A stretch of DNA of 16,019 bases from Candidatus Magasanikbacteria bacterium RIFCSPHIGHO2_02_FULL_50_9b (lineage in GTDB: Bacteria > Patescibacteriota > Patescibacteriia > Magasanikbacterales > 2-02-FULL-50-9b), in the NCBI GenBank assembly GCA_001782975.1, contig MFQD01000034.1, forward strand, positions 17,393 through 33,411, read 5' to 3'. Each line of letters opens with the position of its first letter. The first letter of the stretch is position 1. A program made the translations under genes and the position numbers. The notes beneath the pieces were generated by a model. The model was not told the origin of the DNA. It searched no databases and worked only from the letters and a program-made list of their open reading frames with translations. Positions 6,904 through 13,236 of this stretch are shown here, piece by piece.

Positions 6904-7047
6904 ATCTTATCTCGTGCGTGAGGCCTTTTTCGGAACCTTTCTGCACTTGTGTGTTTAAACACAGCGTTTCGACCTCGTCGCACGATTCTATTTTTTAAAA
7001 AATAGTCGTCTACGACAAAAACATCTGCGTGACATGGATTTTCATCC
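6904..7047 (-). other. Long structured 5' leader of the RRM mRNA
   Basis: The region between the predicted transcription start (about 7047) and the RRM start codon holds no gene. It contains three self-complementary elements: a perfect 18-nt palindrome (CTATTTTTT with AAAAAATAG, 6988-7005), partly extended by ACGA/TCGT flanks; a CGAC/GTCG hairpin with a 3-nt loop (6970-6980); and a perfect 14-nt palindrome TGTGTTTAAACACA (6950-6963). Such a leader could control translation or stability, for example in response to cold or by autoregulation; this is inference. Confidence 0.5.
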
Positions 7048-7053
7048 GCAATT

Positions 7054-7082
7054 AGTATCTCACATCCACCGATTTTTGTCAA
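7054..7082 (-). promoter_or_regulatory. Promoter of the RRM gene
   Basis: Minus strand: TTGACA (7082-7077), a 17-nt spacer ending TGTGA, and GATACT (7059-7054, four of six matches). The sequence just before the -10 also has a TGA extension (TGAGATACT). It predicts a transcription start near 7047. Confidence 0.7.
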
Positions 7083-7157
7083 TATCCCCTATTTTTGGCA
7101 GACAGAATCGAGCCACAAGACCGTCAACTACTACAAAGGTCGACAAAAAATTCAGTC

Positions 7158-7165
7158 AGGGAGGG
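7158..7165 (+). promoter_or_regulatory. Distant Shine-Dalgarno of the secreted protein gene
   Basis: AGGGAGGG lies 15 nt before the ATG at 7181, which is farther than usual. No other ATG, GTG or TTG in the correct frame lies closer, and the signal peptide begins naturally at 7181. I see no convincing promoter between 7083 and 7157. Confidence 0.45.
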
Positions 7166-7180
7166 TTAATCAATAATCCT

Positions 7181-8254
7181 ATGAATAATTCGATTGGCTT
7201 ACTTAAGCAAAGTCTGGTGGCCGCGCTTGCCGCTGTCATTGGTTTATCGTCGCTCTCTCTGACAACGATTGCGCGAGCAGATAACAATAATGACAACGAG
7301 GTTGTTGCGGTCAACTTACAAAATCACTTGAGCGCCGGCTATCCGTTGCAAGACGTGTTCTTGCAATCAAGCACAAACGCGGAGCAAGTAGTTCGCGCAG
7401 ATGTTGGAGCTCAAAATGATGCGAACCTGCAGGGCGCGATGTTATTCGCATCGAACAGCGCCATTGCACATGACTACTTTAAACTTGGCGCAGCGCCGCT
7501 CGGGCCATTTGCAAAAGGACGGCAACTGCAAATTACGTTCAGTGATTGGCTTGCCGCAAATGGTGCCGGTACGGTTGTCAACGATAATGATCGAACGAAT
7601 ATTGATCTGTCGTTCAACAAATTAGTTCCGTTTGGTGTGTATTCAGTGTGGTGCAATCGAGTGACCTATCCGCCAGCTTTGGCGATGTCGCTTCAACCAT
7701 GCGGCTCACTGGGTGGCGCGAACAACACATTCATCGCGAACGATGTTGGCGAAGCGCGTTACACCGCGAACGTACAACGATTTGCCGGAACTTCGGGGAA
7801 TAGCGCGATGATGATTTCAGTGGTGTACCACTCGGATCGAGAAACACATGGTGAACGTCCGGGTGAATGGGGTCTGTACAGCCATGAACAGTTAGTTGCG
7901 TTCATTCCGCAGAAGCCTGCTCCAAATCCGCCAGTACCCGCAAGCAGCTGTATGCAGCAAGTAATCACTAGTCGCGAAAACGCACTGGTCGGTGCAGTAC
8001 AAACATACACGACGCGTGTCACGAACGCGCTCGATGTGCGTCGGTCTGCGCTGGTTGCTGCGTGGGGATTAACCAACTCACGCGATCGCAACAAGATGAT
8101 CAATGATGCGCAAAAAGCGTTTCGCAAGTCGCGCAACGATGCGCGGAAAGATTACAATCGCGCCTGGCACGATATCATGAAAAAATATCGCGCTGACCGC
8201 GCTGAATGTAAGCCGCCTGCATCAATCAGAGTTGATGAGGAAGTGGTGATTTAA
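7181..8254 (+). CDS. Secreted hypothetical protein with helical charged tail
   Basis: A 357-aa protein. The signal peptide ends with ARA (31-33), so cleavage is likely before DNNND. The middle (about 40-250) looks beta-rich and contains 'LSFNKLVPFGVYSVWCNRVTYPP', a pattern seen in extracellular sandwich domains where 'L.gL.P...Ys.W' recurs; I cannot name the family. A Pro linker (QKPAPNPPVPASS) leads to a Cys and a long amphipathic, Arg/Lys/Asp-rich helical region (about 258-345) with 'DVRRSALVAAWG', 'DAQKAFRKSRNDARKDYNRAW' and a final Cys. Similar tails are frequent on exported CPR proteins, where they may attach to the cell surface or self-associate. The ATG at 7181 is preferred over an upstream frame opening at 7034 because it starts the signal peptide. 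Ends TAA, then a bidirectional terminator. Confidence 0.8.
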   Translation: MNNSIGLLKQSLVAALAAVIGLSSLSLTTIARADNNNDNEVVAVNLQNHLSAGYPLQDVFLQSSTNAEQVVRADVGAQNDANLQGAMLFASNSAIAHDYFKLGAAPLGPFAKGRQLQITFSDWLAANGAGTVVNDNDRTNIDLSFNKLVPFGVYSVWCNRVTYPPALAMSLQPCGSLGGANNTFIANDVGEARYTANVQRFAGTSGNSAMMISVVYHSDRETHGERPGEWGLYSHEQLVAFIPQKPAPNPPVPASSCMQQVITSRENALVGAVQTYTTRVTNALDVRRSALVAAWGLTNSRDRNKMINDAQKAFRKSRNDARKDYNRAWHDIMKKYRADRAECKPPASIRVDEEVVI

Positions 8255-8267
8255 TGGAGGCGTCGCC

Positions 8268-8302
8268 AAAAAAATGCCCGCCGGAGGGGGCGGGTGTTTT
8301 TT
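8268..8302. terminator. Bidirectional Rho-independent terminator
   Basis: Stem CCCGCC (8277-8282) with GGCGGG (8289-8294), loop GGAGGG. On the plus strand it is followed by TGTTTTTT (8295-8302) and ends the secreted protein gene. On the minus strand it is followed by ATTTTTTT (complement of 8268-8275) and ends the tRNA transcript. It serves two convergent units. Confidence 0.85.
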
Positions 8303-8311
8303 GTTGCAAAC

Positions 8312-8397
8312 GGAAAGGGAGGGATTCGAACCCTCGATGAGCTTTCACCCATACCGCTTTTAGAGAGCGGCGCCTTCAACCACTCGGCCACCTTTCC
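8312..8397 (-). tRNA. tRNA with anticodon CUA (amber suppressor), serine-type body
   Basis: The cloverleaf is complete: acceptor GGAAAGG/CCTTTCC, TG linker, D stem GCC/GGC, anticodon stem CCGCT/AGCGG with loop CTCTAAA, a long variable arm (ATGGGT-GAAA-GCTCAT) and T arm GAGGG-TTCGAAT-CCCTC. The loop puts U33 before CUA at 34-36 (complement of 8363-8361), which reads the codon UAG. The long variable arm limits identity to Ser, Leu or Tyr. The unpaired base after the acceptor stem is G (8311), the discriminator of bacterial Ser rather than the A of Leu and Tyr, and the D-arm and acceptor resemble bacterial tRNA-Ser. SerRS does not read the anticodon, so serine charging is plausible. CCA is not encoded. 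It has its own promoter and terminator. See findings. Confidence 0.9.
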
Positions 8398-8406
8398 AGC
8401 ACAACA

Positions 8407-8435
8407 ATACTATCAGCGCTCCGCGCGTGTGTCCA
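8407..8435 (-). promoter_or_regulatory. Promoter of the CUA tRNA gene
   Basis: Minus strand: TGGACA (8435-8430, five of six matches), 17-nt spacer, TAGTAT (8412-8407, four of six). The tRNA begins 9 nt after the -10 box, so the primary transcript would carry a leader of only a few nt. The upstream Hsp20-like gene ends at 8451 with no visible terminator, so cotranscription is also possible. Confidence 0.5.
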
Positions 8436-8450
8436 GCGGTCGCATCCAGC

Positions 8451-8780
8451 TCACCGCAGATCAATCTCAAGCCGTCGCGCCGGATATTCGTCTGCTCGAC
8501 GAAATGAAAATCGAAGTGTATCGCCATCGTATGATGCATGAATATAGCGAACATTGTCAGTCACCGGAACGGGAATTTTATAAGTCGCGTCAATTTTCGC
8601 ACCGCCGCGCGAATAAAAAGAATGTCGTTGATGCGAAACGTCGGCCGTATACCGTCCACGAACATGCAGCGCCTCACCGCGAAGTTCGATAAAAAATGCA
8701 CGCTCGTCCGCGCTCGGCACATCAAAGTCAACGATAAAATAATCGCGCTTAATCGTGGTTCTCGGTCTCGTAACAGACAT
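8451..8780 (-). CDS. Hsp20/alpha-crystallin-like small protein
   Basis: A 109-aa protein. Residues from about 10 to 100 follow the alpha-crystallin order: 'DYFIVDFDVP' matches the opening strand ('Y.v.vdlPG'), 'IELRGEALHVRGR' the middle strands ('v.v..~~L.I.ger'), and 'KIDATYKIPVPV..NVRYIHASYDGDTLRFSFRR' the closing part ('F.LP..vd...i.A.y.dGvL.v..p'). The G-V-L triad is changed to G-D-T-L and the C-terminal IxI motif is missing, so the call is to a divergent member or an Hsp20-like fold such as CS. Such proteins bind unfolding clients without ATP. An in-frame TTG at 8804 is rejected in favour of the ATG at 8780, which lies 7 nt after an extended -10 box and so is probably leaderless. It is divergent from the Ca2+ ATPase across a symmetrical element. 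Confidence 0.6.
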   Translation of the reverse strand: MSVTRPRTTIKRDYFIVDFDVPSADERAFFIELRGEALHVRGRYTADVSHQRHSFYSRGGAKIDATYKIPVPVTDNVRYIHASYDGDTLRFSFRRADEYPARRLEIDLR

Positions 8781-8787
8781 ATCAAAA

Positions 8788-8796
8788 AGTATATCA
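8788..8796 (-). promoter_or_regulatory. Outward extended -10 promoter, Hsp20-like gene side
   Basis: Minus strand TGA-TATACT (8796-8788), an extended -10 with five of six matches and no recognisable -35. It straddles the outer end of the left arm of the inverted repeat. The ATG at 8780 begins 7 nt after it, so the mRNA is probably leaderless. Confidence 0.55.
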
Positions 8797-8945
8797 CATT
8801 GCAACTCACTGCTTTAAGGGTCGTCTCGGAGACGATGCGGGCCGGTGTCCGTGCATCGCACGGACGAGCATTGGCGAGAGACAGCGCGAATTTCCGCTGG
8901 GAAATTCGACGCGTGACCCGAAAAGCAGTGAGTTGCAATGTGATA
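8792..8945. repeat. 154-bp inverted-repeat element with internal hairpins and outward promoters
   Basis: The arms 8792-8815 and 8922-8945 are perfect 24-bp inverted repeats. After two mismatches the pairing resumes as GGGTC (8818-8822) with GACCC (8915-8919). Inside lie three hairpins: TCGTCT-CGG-AGACGA (8821-8835), GTCCGTGC-ATC-GCACGGAC (8847-8865, perfect 8 bp) and CGAATTTCC-GCTG-GGAAATTCG (8887-8908, perfect 9 bp). Each arm tip contains an outward extended -10 box, so the interior is not transcribed from these. The element fills the gap between two divergent genes. No target-site duplication is evident. It could be a miniature inverted-repeat element, an operator region or a structured DNA element. 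No second copy is present in this window. Confidence 0.85.
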
Positions 8946-8949
8946 CAAT
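8941..8949 (+). promoter_or_regulatory. Outward extended -10 promoter, Ca2+ ATPase side
   Basis: TGA-TACAAT (8941-8949), an extended -10 with five of six matches and no convincing -35. It straddles the outer end of the right arm of the inverted repeat, in exact mirror position to the minus-strand box at 8793-8788. The ATG at 8957 begins 7 nt after it, so the mRNA is probably leaderless. Confidence 0.55.
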
Positions 8950-8956
8950 ATACGGT

Positions 8957-11629
8957 ATGCCAGCCTCCCACCACGCACCAAAATGGCGCACTCTTTCCAT
9001 TGAAAAAACAGTTGCAACGCTCGGCGTTGATCCTGCCATTGGTCTCAAAAGCGCGGAAATTTTAACACGTCGCGCAACATTTGGCAGCAACACCATTCCA
9101 AATCCGCCGCACGCATCAATCGTGTCACTATGGTTTCGTCAATTTAAAAGCCCGCTCATTGGTATCTTGTTGTTTGCCGGCGCCACACTGCTCATCCTTG
9201 AACACCGCTCTGATGCAGCTGTAATTTTTGTCGTGCTTGCGGTCAACAGCATCATCGGCACATTCCACGAATACCGCGCACAAAAAACAGTGCGCGCACT
9301 CAAAAAATTAACGCCATCAAATGCAACGGTTCGACGCAACGGGGTAACGGTTACGATTCCGGCAAACGAAATCGTGCGCGGCGACATACTCATTTTGTCA
9401 GAAGGCGATCGGATTGTTGCTGATGCACGCCTTCTTGAAACGAATTTTTTGCGCGTGAACGAATCGCTGCTCACCGGCGAATCGATTCCGATCACCAAAG
9501 ATGCCGTGGCTAAACCAAAACAGCGCGACCCACTCGACGCACCGATGCTTGTGTTCGCCGGCACCGCAATTACACATGGAAATGGACTCGCGGTTGTTGT
9601 TGCCACCGGCAGCCAAACAAAACTCGGTGCGATCAGCGCGAATTTGCAAGAATCGCGTACGCCAATTCCACTTGAAACCGACATAGCGATGCTGTCAAAA
9701 ATTGTGCTCGGCGTGATTGCCGGCCTTTTGATTGTGGTAGTCATTCTTGGACTACGCACACAACTCGAGCTATCACATATTCTGTTCGTCGCCGTCGCAC
9801 TCGCTGTTTCTGCAATTCCAGAAGGTCTGCCCGCGGTGCTCACGATCGTTTTATCAACCGGCATGTGGCGTATGGCACAGCGTAATGTACTCATTAAAAA
9901 ACTGTTTGCAGTCGAAGCACTTGGTCAGGTGCGCGTACTTGCACTCGATAAAACCGGCACCATCACATTTAACGAAATGATGGTGACGCACCTCTGGACT
10001 CCAACGCACGACATCAAAATCACCGGCGAAGGGTATATTCCGCGCGGATCTTTTTTTGTGAACGGCAATTTAATCGAGCCGTCCGCTTTGCCAGACGCCA
10101 GACGTATCGCGAGCTACCTGTCAGTCGTGAGCCATGCAAAAATCACCAAGGCACCGCACGGCGATGCGTTTGTGTCCGGAGATCCGACTGAAGCAGCGCT
10201 CGTGGTGCTTGGCGAAAAAATCGGTATCGAACCAATCGCAGCAGATGTGGTGCGCAACGTTGTTCCGTTTGATTACACGGAAAAATTTTCGTCTGCAGAA
10301 CTTGCGTTCGACGACGCGAACAGCACCTACATTATCGCCGGCGCCCCAGAAACAATTGTCACCGCATGTTCGGCGATGAGACACGGCGAAGCTACGGTGC
10401 AAATGAACTCGACCGAACGAGGCACGCTCGCCTCACAACTTGAAACCATGGCCGAACAAGGACTTCGGGTCGTTGCCGTTGCAACGAAACAGCACGCTGC
10501 GCACGAACCTCAAAATGGACACGTTCGAGAATATACATTCGAAGCGTTCATCGGCATTTCCGATGCCGTGCGCCCAGAATCCGCGGCACTGGTTGGTCGC
10601 GCAAAAAGTGCGGGCTTGCGCGTCGTGATGATCACCGGCGACTTGCCGACAACAGCGCGCGCGATCGCACATGACGTCGGTATTTTCGAACATGGTGACC
10701 GTGTGTTAACTGGCAGAGAATTACACGAACTCGATGAACATGAATTACGTGCGCTCCTTCCGCGCGTATCCGTGTTTGCGCGTGTGACGCCAGAAGATAA
10801 ATTACATATCGTCGAGTTATTTCAAAAATCTGGGCTCACCCTTGCAATGACCGGCGACGGCGTCAACGATGCGCCATCACTAGTTAAGGCTGATCTCGGA
10901 ATTGCGATGGGAAATTCTGGCACTGACGTTGCACGGCAAGCCGCTGACATCGTGTTGCTCAATGATAATTTGGAGTCAATTGTCGCGGCAATTGACGAAG
11001 GGCGTGCGATGTACCATTCACTGCGCAAAGTGCTCGTCTATTTGTTCGCCACGAACTTCGGGGAAATTTGCATTGTCGCAACGGCGATCGCATTACAAAT
11101 CCCCATCCCAATTACGGCCGCGCAAATCATCTGGCTTAACTTGGTGACTGATGGATTTCTCGACGTCGCTCTCGCGCTCGAACCGAAAAATCCGAAAGAC
11201 AGCGTGCCAAAATTGCAGCGCTCACACTATTTATTGCAAAAATCTGATTTTTTCAGCATCGCACTCACCGGAATTATCATGACTGCTGGCACATTGTATC
11301 TATTCACTAAGCACACCGAGCTGTCGCTCATTGAGCGCCAAACTGCAGCAGTCATTGTCATGGCTTTGTTTCAGTGGGTGCATGCATGGGCGATTCGAAC
11401 TGAGCGCCGATCATTTTTTCAGACGTCACTCTGGCGAAACCCGTATTTGATCGCCGCGACCGTGATTGTAATTGCGCTCCAAATCGCCGCTGTCACCGCG
11501 CCGTGGCTTCAACGCATTTTGCAGACTGCACCCGTACCACCGTCAATTTGGGGCGAAGCGCTTGCCATTGCGCTGTCGCTCCTCATTGTAGAAGAACTCC
11601 GAAAATGGTATCGTCGGCGCACCCATTAG
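8957..11629 (+). CDS. Cation-transporting P-type ATPase, P2A (SERCA/PMR1-like Ca2+ pump)
   Basis: An 890-aa protein, the usual length of the P2A group. Landmarks: TGES (173-176, actuator domain), PEGLP (288-292, TM4), DKTGT with the phosphorylated Asp331, a GAPE segment in the nucleotide domain, and TGDGVND (632-638, hinge and Mg2+ site). Ca2+-site residues known from SERCA are recognisable: Glu in PEGLP, Asn and Glu in 'ATNFGEI' (TM5), and Asn, Thr and Asp in 'NLVTD' (TM6). This favours Ca2+ or Mn2+ export over Na+/K+ or heavy metals. The start at 8957 is preferred over an in-frame TTG at 8933 because the -10 box overlies the latter. It is first in a probable operon with the ABC exporter: its TAG stop is 4 nt before the next ATG. 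Confidence 0.95.
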   Translation: MPASHHAPKWRTLSIEKTVATLGVDPAIGLKSAEILTRRATFGSNTIPNPPHASIVSLWFRQFKSPLIGILLFAGATLLILEHRSDAAVIFVVLAVNSIIGTFHEYRAQKTVRALKKLTPSNATVRRNGVTVTIPANEIVRGDILILSEGDRIVADARLLETNFLRVNESLLTGESIPITKDAVAKPKQRDPLDAPMLVFAGTAITHGNGLAVVVATGSQTKLGAISANLQESRTPIPLETDIAMLSKIVLGVIAGLLIVVVILGLRTQLELSHILFVAVALAVSAIPEGLPAVLTIVLSTGMWRMAQRNVLIKKLFAVEALGQVRVLALDKTGTITFNEMMVTHLWTPTHDIKITGEGYIPRGSFFVNGNLIEPSALPDARRIASYLSVVSHAKITKAPHGDAFVSGDPTEAALVVLGEKIGIEPIAADVVRNVVPFDYTEKFSSAELAFDDANSTYIIAGAPETIVTACSAMRHGEATVQMNSTERGTLASQLETMAEQGLRVVAVATKQHAAHEPQNGHVREYTFEAFIGISDAVRPESAALVGRAKSAGLRVVMITGDLPTTARAIAHDVGIFEHGDRVLTGRELHELDEHELRALLPRVSVFARVTPEDKLHIVELFQKSGLTLAMTGDGVNDAPSLVKADLGIAMGNSGTDVARQAADIVLLNDNLESIVAAIDEGRAMYHSLRKVLVYLFATNFGEICIVATAIALQIPIPITAAQIIWLNLVTDGFLDVALALEPKNPKDSVPKLQRSHYLLQKSDFFSIALTGIIMTAGTLYLFTKHTELSLIERQTAAVIVMALFQWVHAWAIRTERRSFFQTSLWRNPYLIAATVIVIALQIAAVTAPWLQRILQTAPVPPSIWGEALAIALSLLIVEELRKWYRRRTH

Positions 11630-11633
11630 CTCT

Positions 11634-12428
11634 ATGAGCGTTGCAACCAAATACGCCAGAATTTTTTCACTTGGTATTTCAGAAATGCTTGCGTGGCGTT
11701 TTGGTTATTTTGTGATGGCACTCGGGTCCGCAATCAATTTGCTCGTGCTGTTTATTTTTTGGACTGCGGTCTATCAAGACGGCAATCAAATTGGTTCATA
11801 CTCGCTTGAGCAACTACTCATCTATTATGCATTCAGCATCACGTTGCAAATCTTGATGGATTACAGTTTTGTGTGGGGCGTGTCTGAAGCACTGCATCAG
11901 GGAAATTTGTCACAATATCTCATCAGACCAATTTCCTATATCAATTTTTTGTTTGTCAAAGAGTTTGGCGTGCGCGTTGCAACGATTGCATCGTTTGCGG
12001 TGCCACTTGCCGGCGTGGTTATTTATTTTCATGACCGATTGCCAAATTCGCTGCTGGCATGGATATTGTTTGCTGCGACAACGGTGTTTGGATTTATTGT
12101 CGTGTCACTTTTCGGCATTTTATTTGCAATGACAACCGTATGGTTTCAAAATCCACACATCGCGGGTTCGTTATTTTTTACCACGAGCTTCCTGCTCTCC
12201 GGTCGACTCGTTCCGATTGACCTCATGCCTGCGTGGCTCGCGAGCATAGCGCGGTGGTCGCCGTTCCCATTCGTGACCGGCATGCCGCTTGAATTTGTGC
12301 TTGGAAATCGTGCCGGATTTTCGATTCAGGAATTGCTCATTGGTCTAGTCTGGTTCGTGGTGTTACTATTTTCAGCGCAGCGCGCATGGAAATGGGCAGT
12401 TATAAAATATGAAGCAGGCGGCGCATAA
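11634..12428 (+). CDS. ABC-2 type exporter permease (COG4587-like)
   Basis: A 264-aa protein with six hydrophobic segments and a basic N-terminus. 'YARIFSLGISEMLAWRFGYFV', 'QYLIRPISYINFLFVKEFG' and 'PAWLASIARWSPFPFVTGMPLEFVLG' match the ABC-2 permease family that pairs with COG3694 and COG4586 proteins. It begins 4 nt after the Ca2+ ATPase stop without a Shine-Dalgarno, so translation is probably coupled. Its end overlaps the second permease by 20 nt. It should form a heterodimeric channel with the next gene product. The substrate of this exporter family is not established. Confidence 0.85.
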   Translation: MSVATKYARIFSLGISEMLAWRFGYFVMALGSAINLLVLFIFWTAVYQDGNQIGSYSLEQLLIYYAFSITLQILMDYSFVWGVSEALHQGNLSQYLIRPISYINFLFVKEFGVRVATIASFAVPLAGVVIYFHDRLPNSLLAWILFAATTVFGFIVVSLFGILFAMTTVWFQNPHIAGSLFFTTSFLLSGRLVPIDLMPAWLASIARWSPFPFVTGMPLEFVLGNRAGFSIQELLIGLVWFVVLLFSAQRAWKWAVIKYEAGGA

Positions 12429-13215
12429 AATTCTCCACATGTGGCGCGTTTTTGTCGCCATTTTTCGGATGTCGATCATGATGCATTTAACAACACCGCT
12501 CGGTGGTGTGATGAAATTTGCAAGTGTGTTTGTTGATATGCTGATTTATGTTGTCTTTGCAAAAATTATTTTCAGCTACATCCCTGCTGTTGGCGGATTT
12601 TCAAACGACCAATTGTATATGATCGTCGGCACGTCAATGCTCATCGAATGGATCAGCTGGTTCACGTTCCGCGCCGGCACCGCGCAGACGCCGGATAAAA
12701 TTCAAAGCGGCAAAATCGAATCAGTTTTTATTCGGCCGCTCCCCGCGCCGTTTCTCGCTTTTTTTACTCGCATGGATATTGAGGATGTGACGCGCGCTGT
12801 CACCGGGCTCATGCTCATCGTGCCCCACGCCGCGGCCATTGCGTCGCCAACGGCGCTGCACGTCGCACTCTATGCAATCGCCTTGCTCGGCAGCTCGGCA
12901 ATTTATTATGCATTACTTGCTTCGATCAGCCCCCTCGCGTTCTTTTTTGGAAAACTGGATGGATTGTGGGCAGTGGTCAATGACATCAATAATATGGGCC
13001 GCTATCCATTCACCATTTTCACGCGCAAAGTCCGCTGGATTTTTTTCACGATTTTGCCCACCGCGTTTCTTGGCAGCGTGCCGACACTTATTTTAACCAC
13101 GAACGACCATTGGCAATGGCTCGCTCTGACATTTGCCGTCGCCGGAATTGGCATCTGGATTTCCGTGCTGATTTGGAACTGGGCAGCGTCACACTATAGC
13201 GGCGCATCCGGCTAA
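12409..13215 (+). CDS. ABC-2 type exporter permease, second subunit (COG3694-like)
   Basis: A 268-aa membrane protein with about six helices. Conserved-looking segments include 'GTSMLIEWISWFTFRAG..QTPDKIQSGKIESVFIRPLPAPFLAFFTR' and 'FFFGKLDGLWAVVNDINNMGRYPFTIF...VRWIFFTILPTAFLGSVPT'. The last is characteristic of COG3694 permeases ('...R.P..iy....r.~~~~i~P.a~~~~~P'). The start codon lies inside the previous gene (20-nt overlap), so the two permeases are made together, presumably as a heterodimer. A TATAAA sequence at 12401-12406 sits just before the ATG, but this is within coding sequence and may be chance. Confidence 0.87.
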   Translation: MKQAAHKILHMWRVFVAIFRMSIMMHLTTPLGGVMKFASVFVDMLIYVVFAKIIFSYIPAVGGFSNDQLYMIVGTSMLIEWISWFTFRAGTAQTPDKIQSGKIESVFIRPLPAPFLAFFTRMDIEDVTRAVTGLMLIVPHAAAIASPTALHVALYAIALLGSSAIYYALLASISPLAFFFGKLDGLWAVVNDINNMGRYPFTIFTRKVRWIFFTILPTAFLGSVPTLILTTNDHWQWLALTFAVAGIGIWISVLIWNWAASHYSGASG

Positions 13216-13216
13216 C

Positions 13217-13225
13217 TGATATACT
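13217..13225 (+). promoter_or_regulatory. Possible internal promoter of the ABC ATPase gene
   Basis: TGA-TATACT (13217-13225) directly follows the permease stop codon and is an extended -10 with five of six matches. The expected start of transcription is near 13232, five nt before the ATG at 13237. The ATPase could therefore be made independently of the permeases. Confidence 0.4.
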
Positions 13226-13236
13226 TTTGCAACGAT

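Noticed and set aside
8361..8363. Global reassignment of UAG to an amino acid
   Set aside because: Four genes end normally at TAG at family-typical lengths, which argues against full recoding even though the CUA tRNA is present.
8294..8692. Plus-strand open frame of 132 codons over the tRNA locus
   Set aside because: Its first third is the antisense of the tRNA (GGIRTLDELSPIPLLESGAFNHSATFP-type translation), a well-known spurious protein, and the rest is antisense to the Hsp20-like gene.
8781..8804. TTG starts (8804 minus, 8933 plus) giving both divergent proteins an MQCD N-terminus
   Set aside because: The shared peptide is only the translated inverted-repeat arm, and the -10 boxes overlie it, so it would not be in the mRNA.
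8792..8945. Firm call of a transposon or MITE
   Set aside because: No target-site duplication, transposase or second copy is visible, so it is reported only as an inverted-repeat element.
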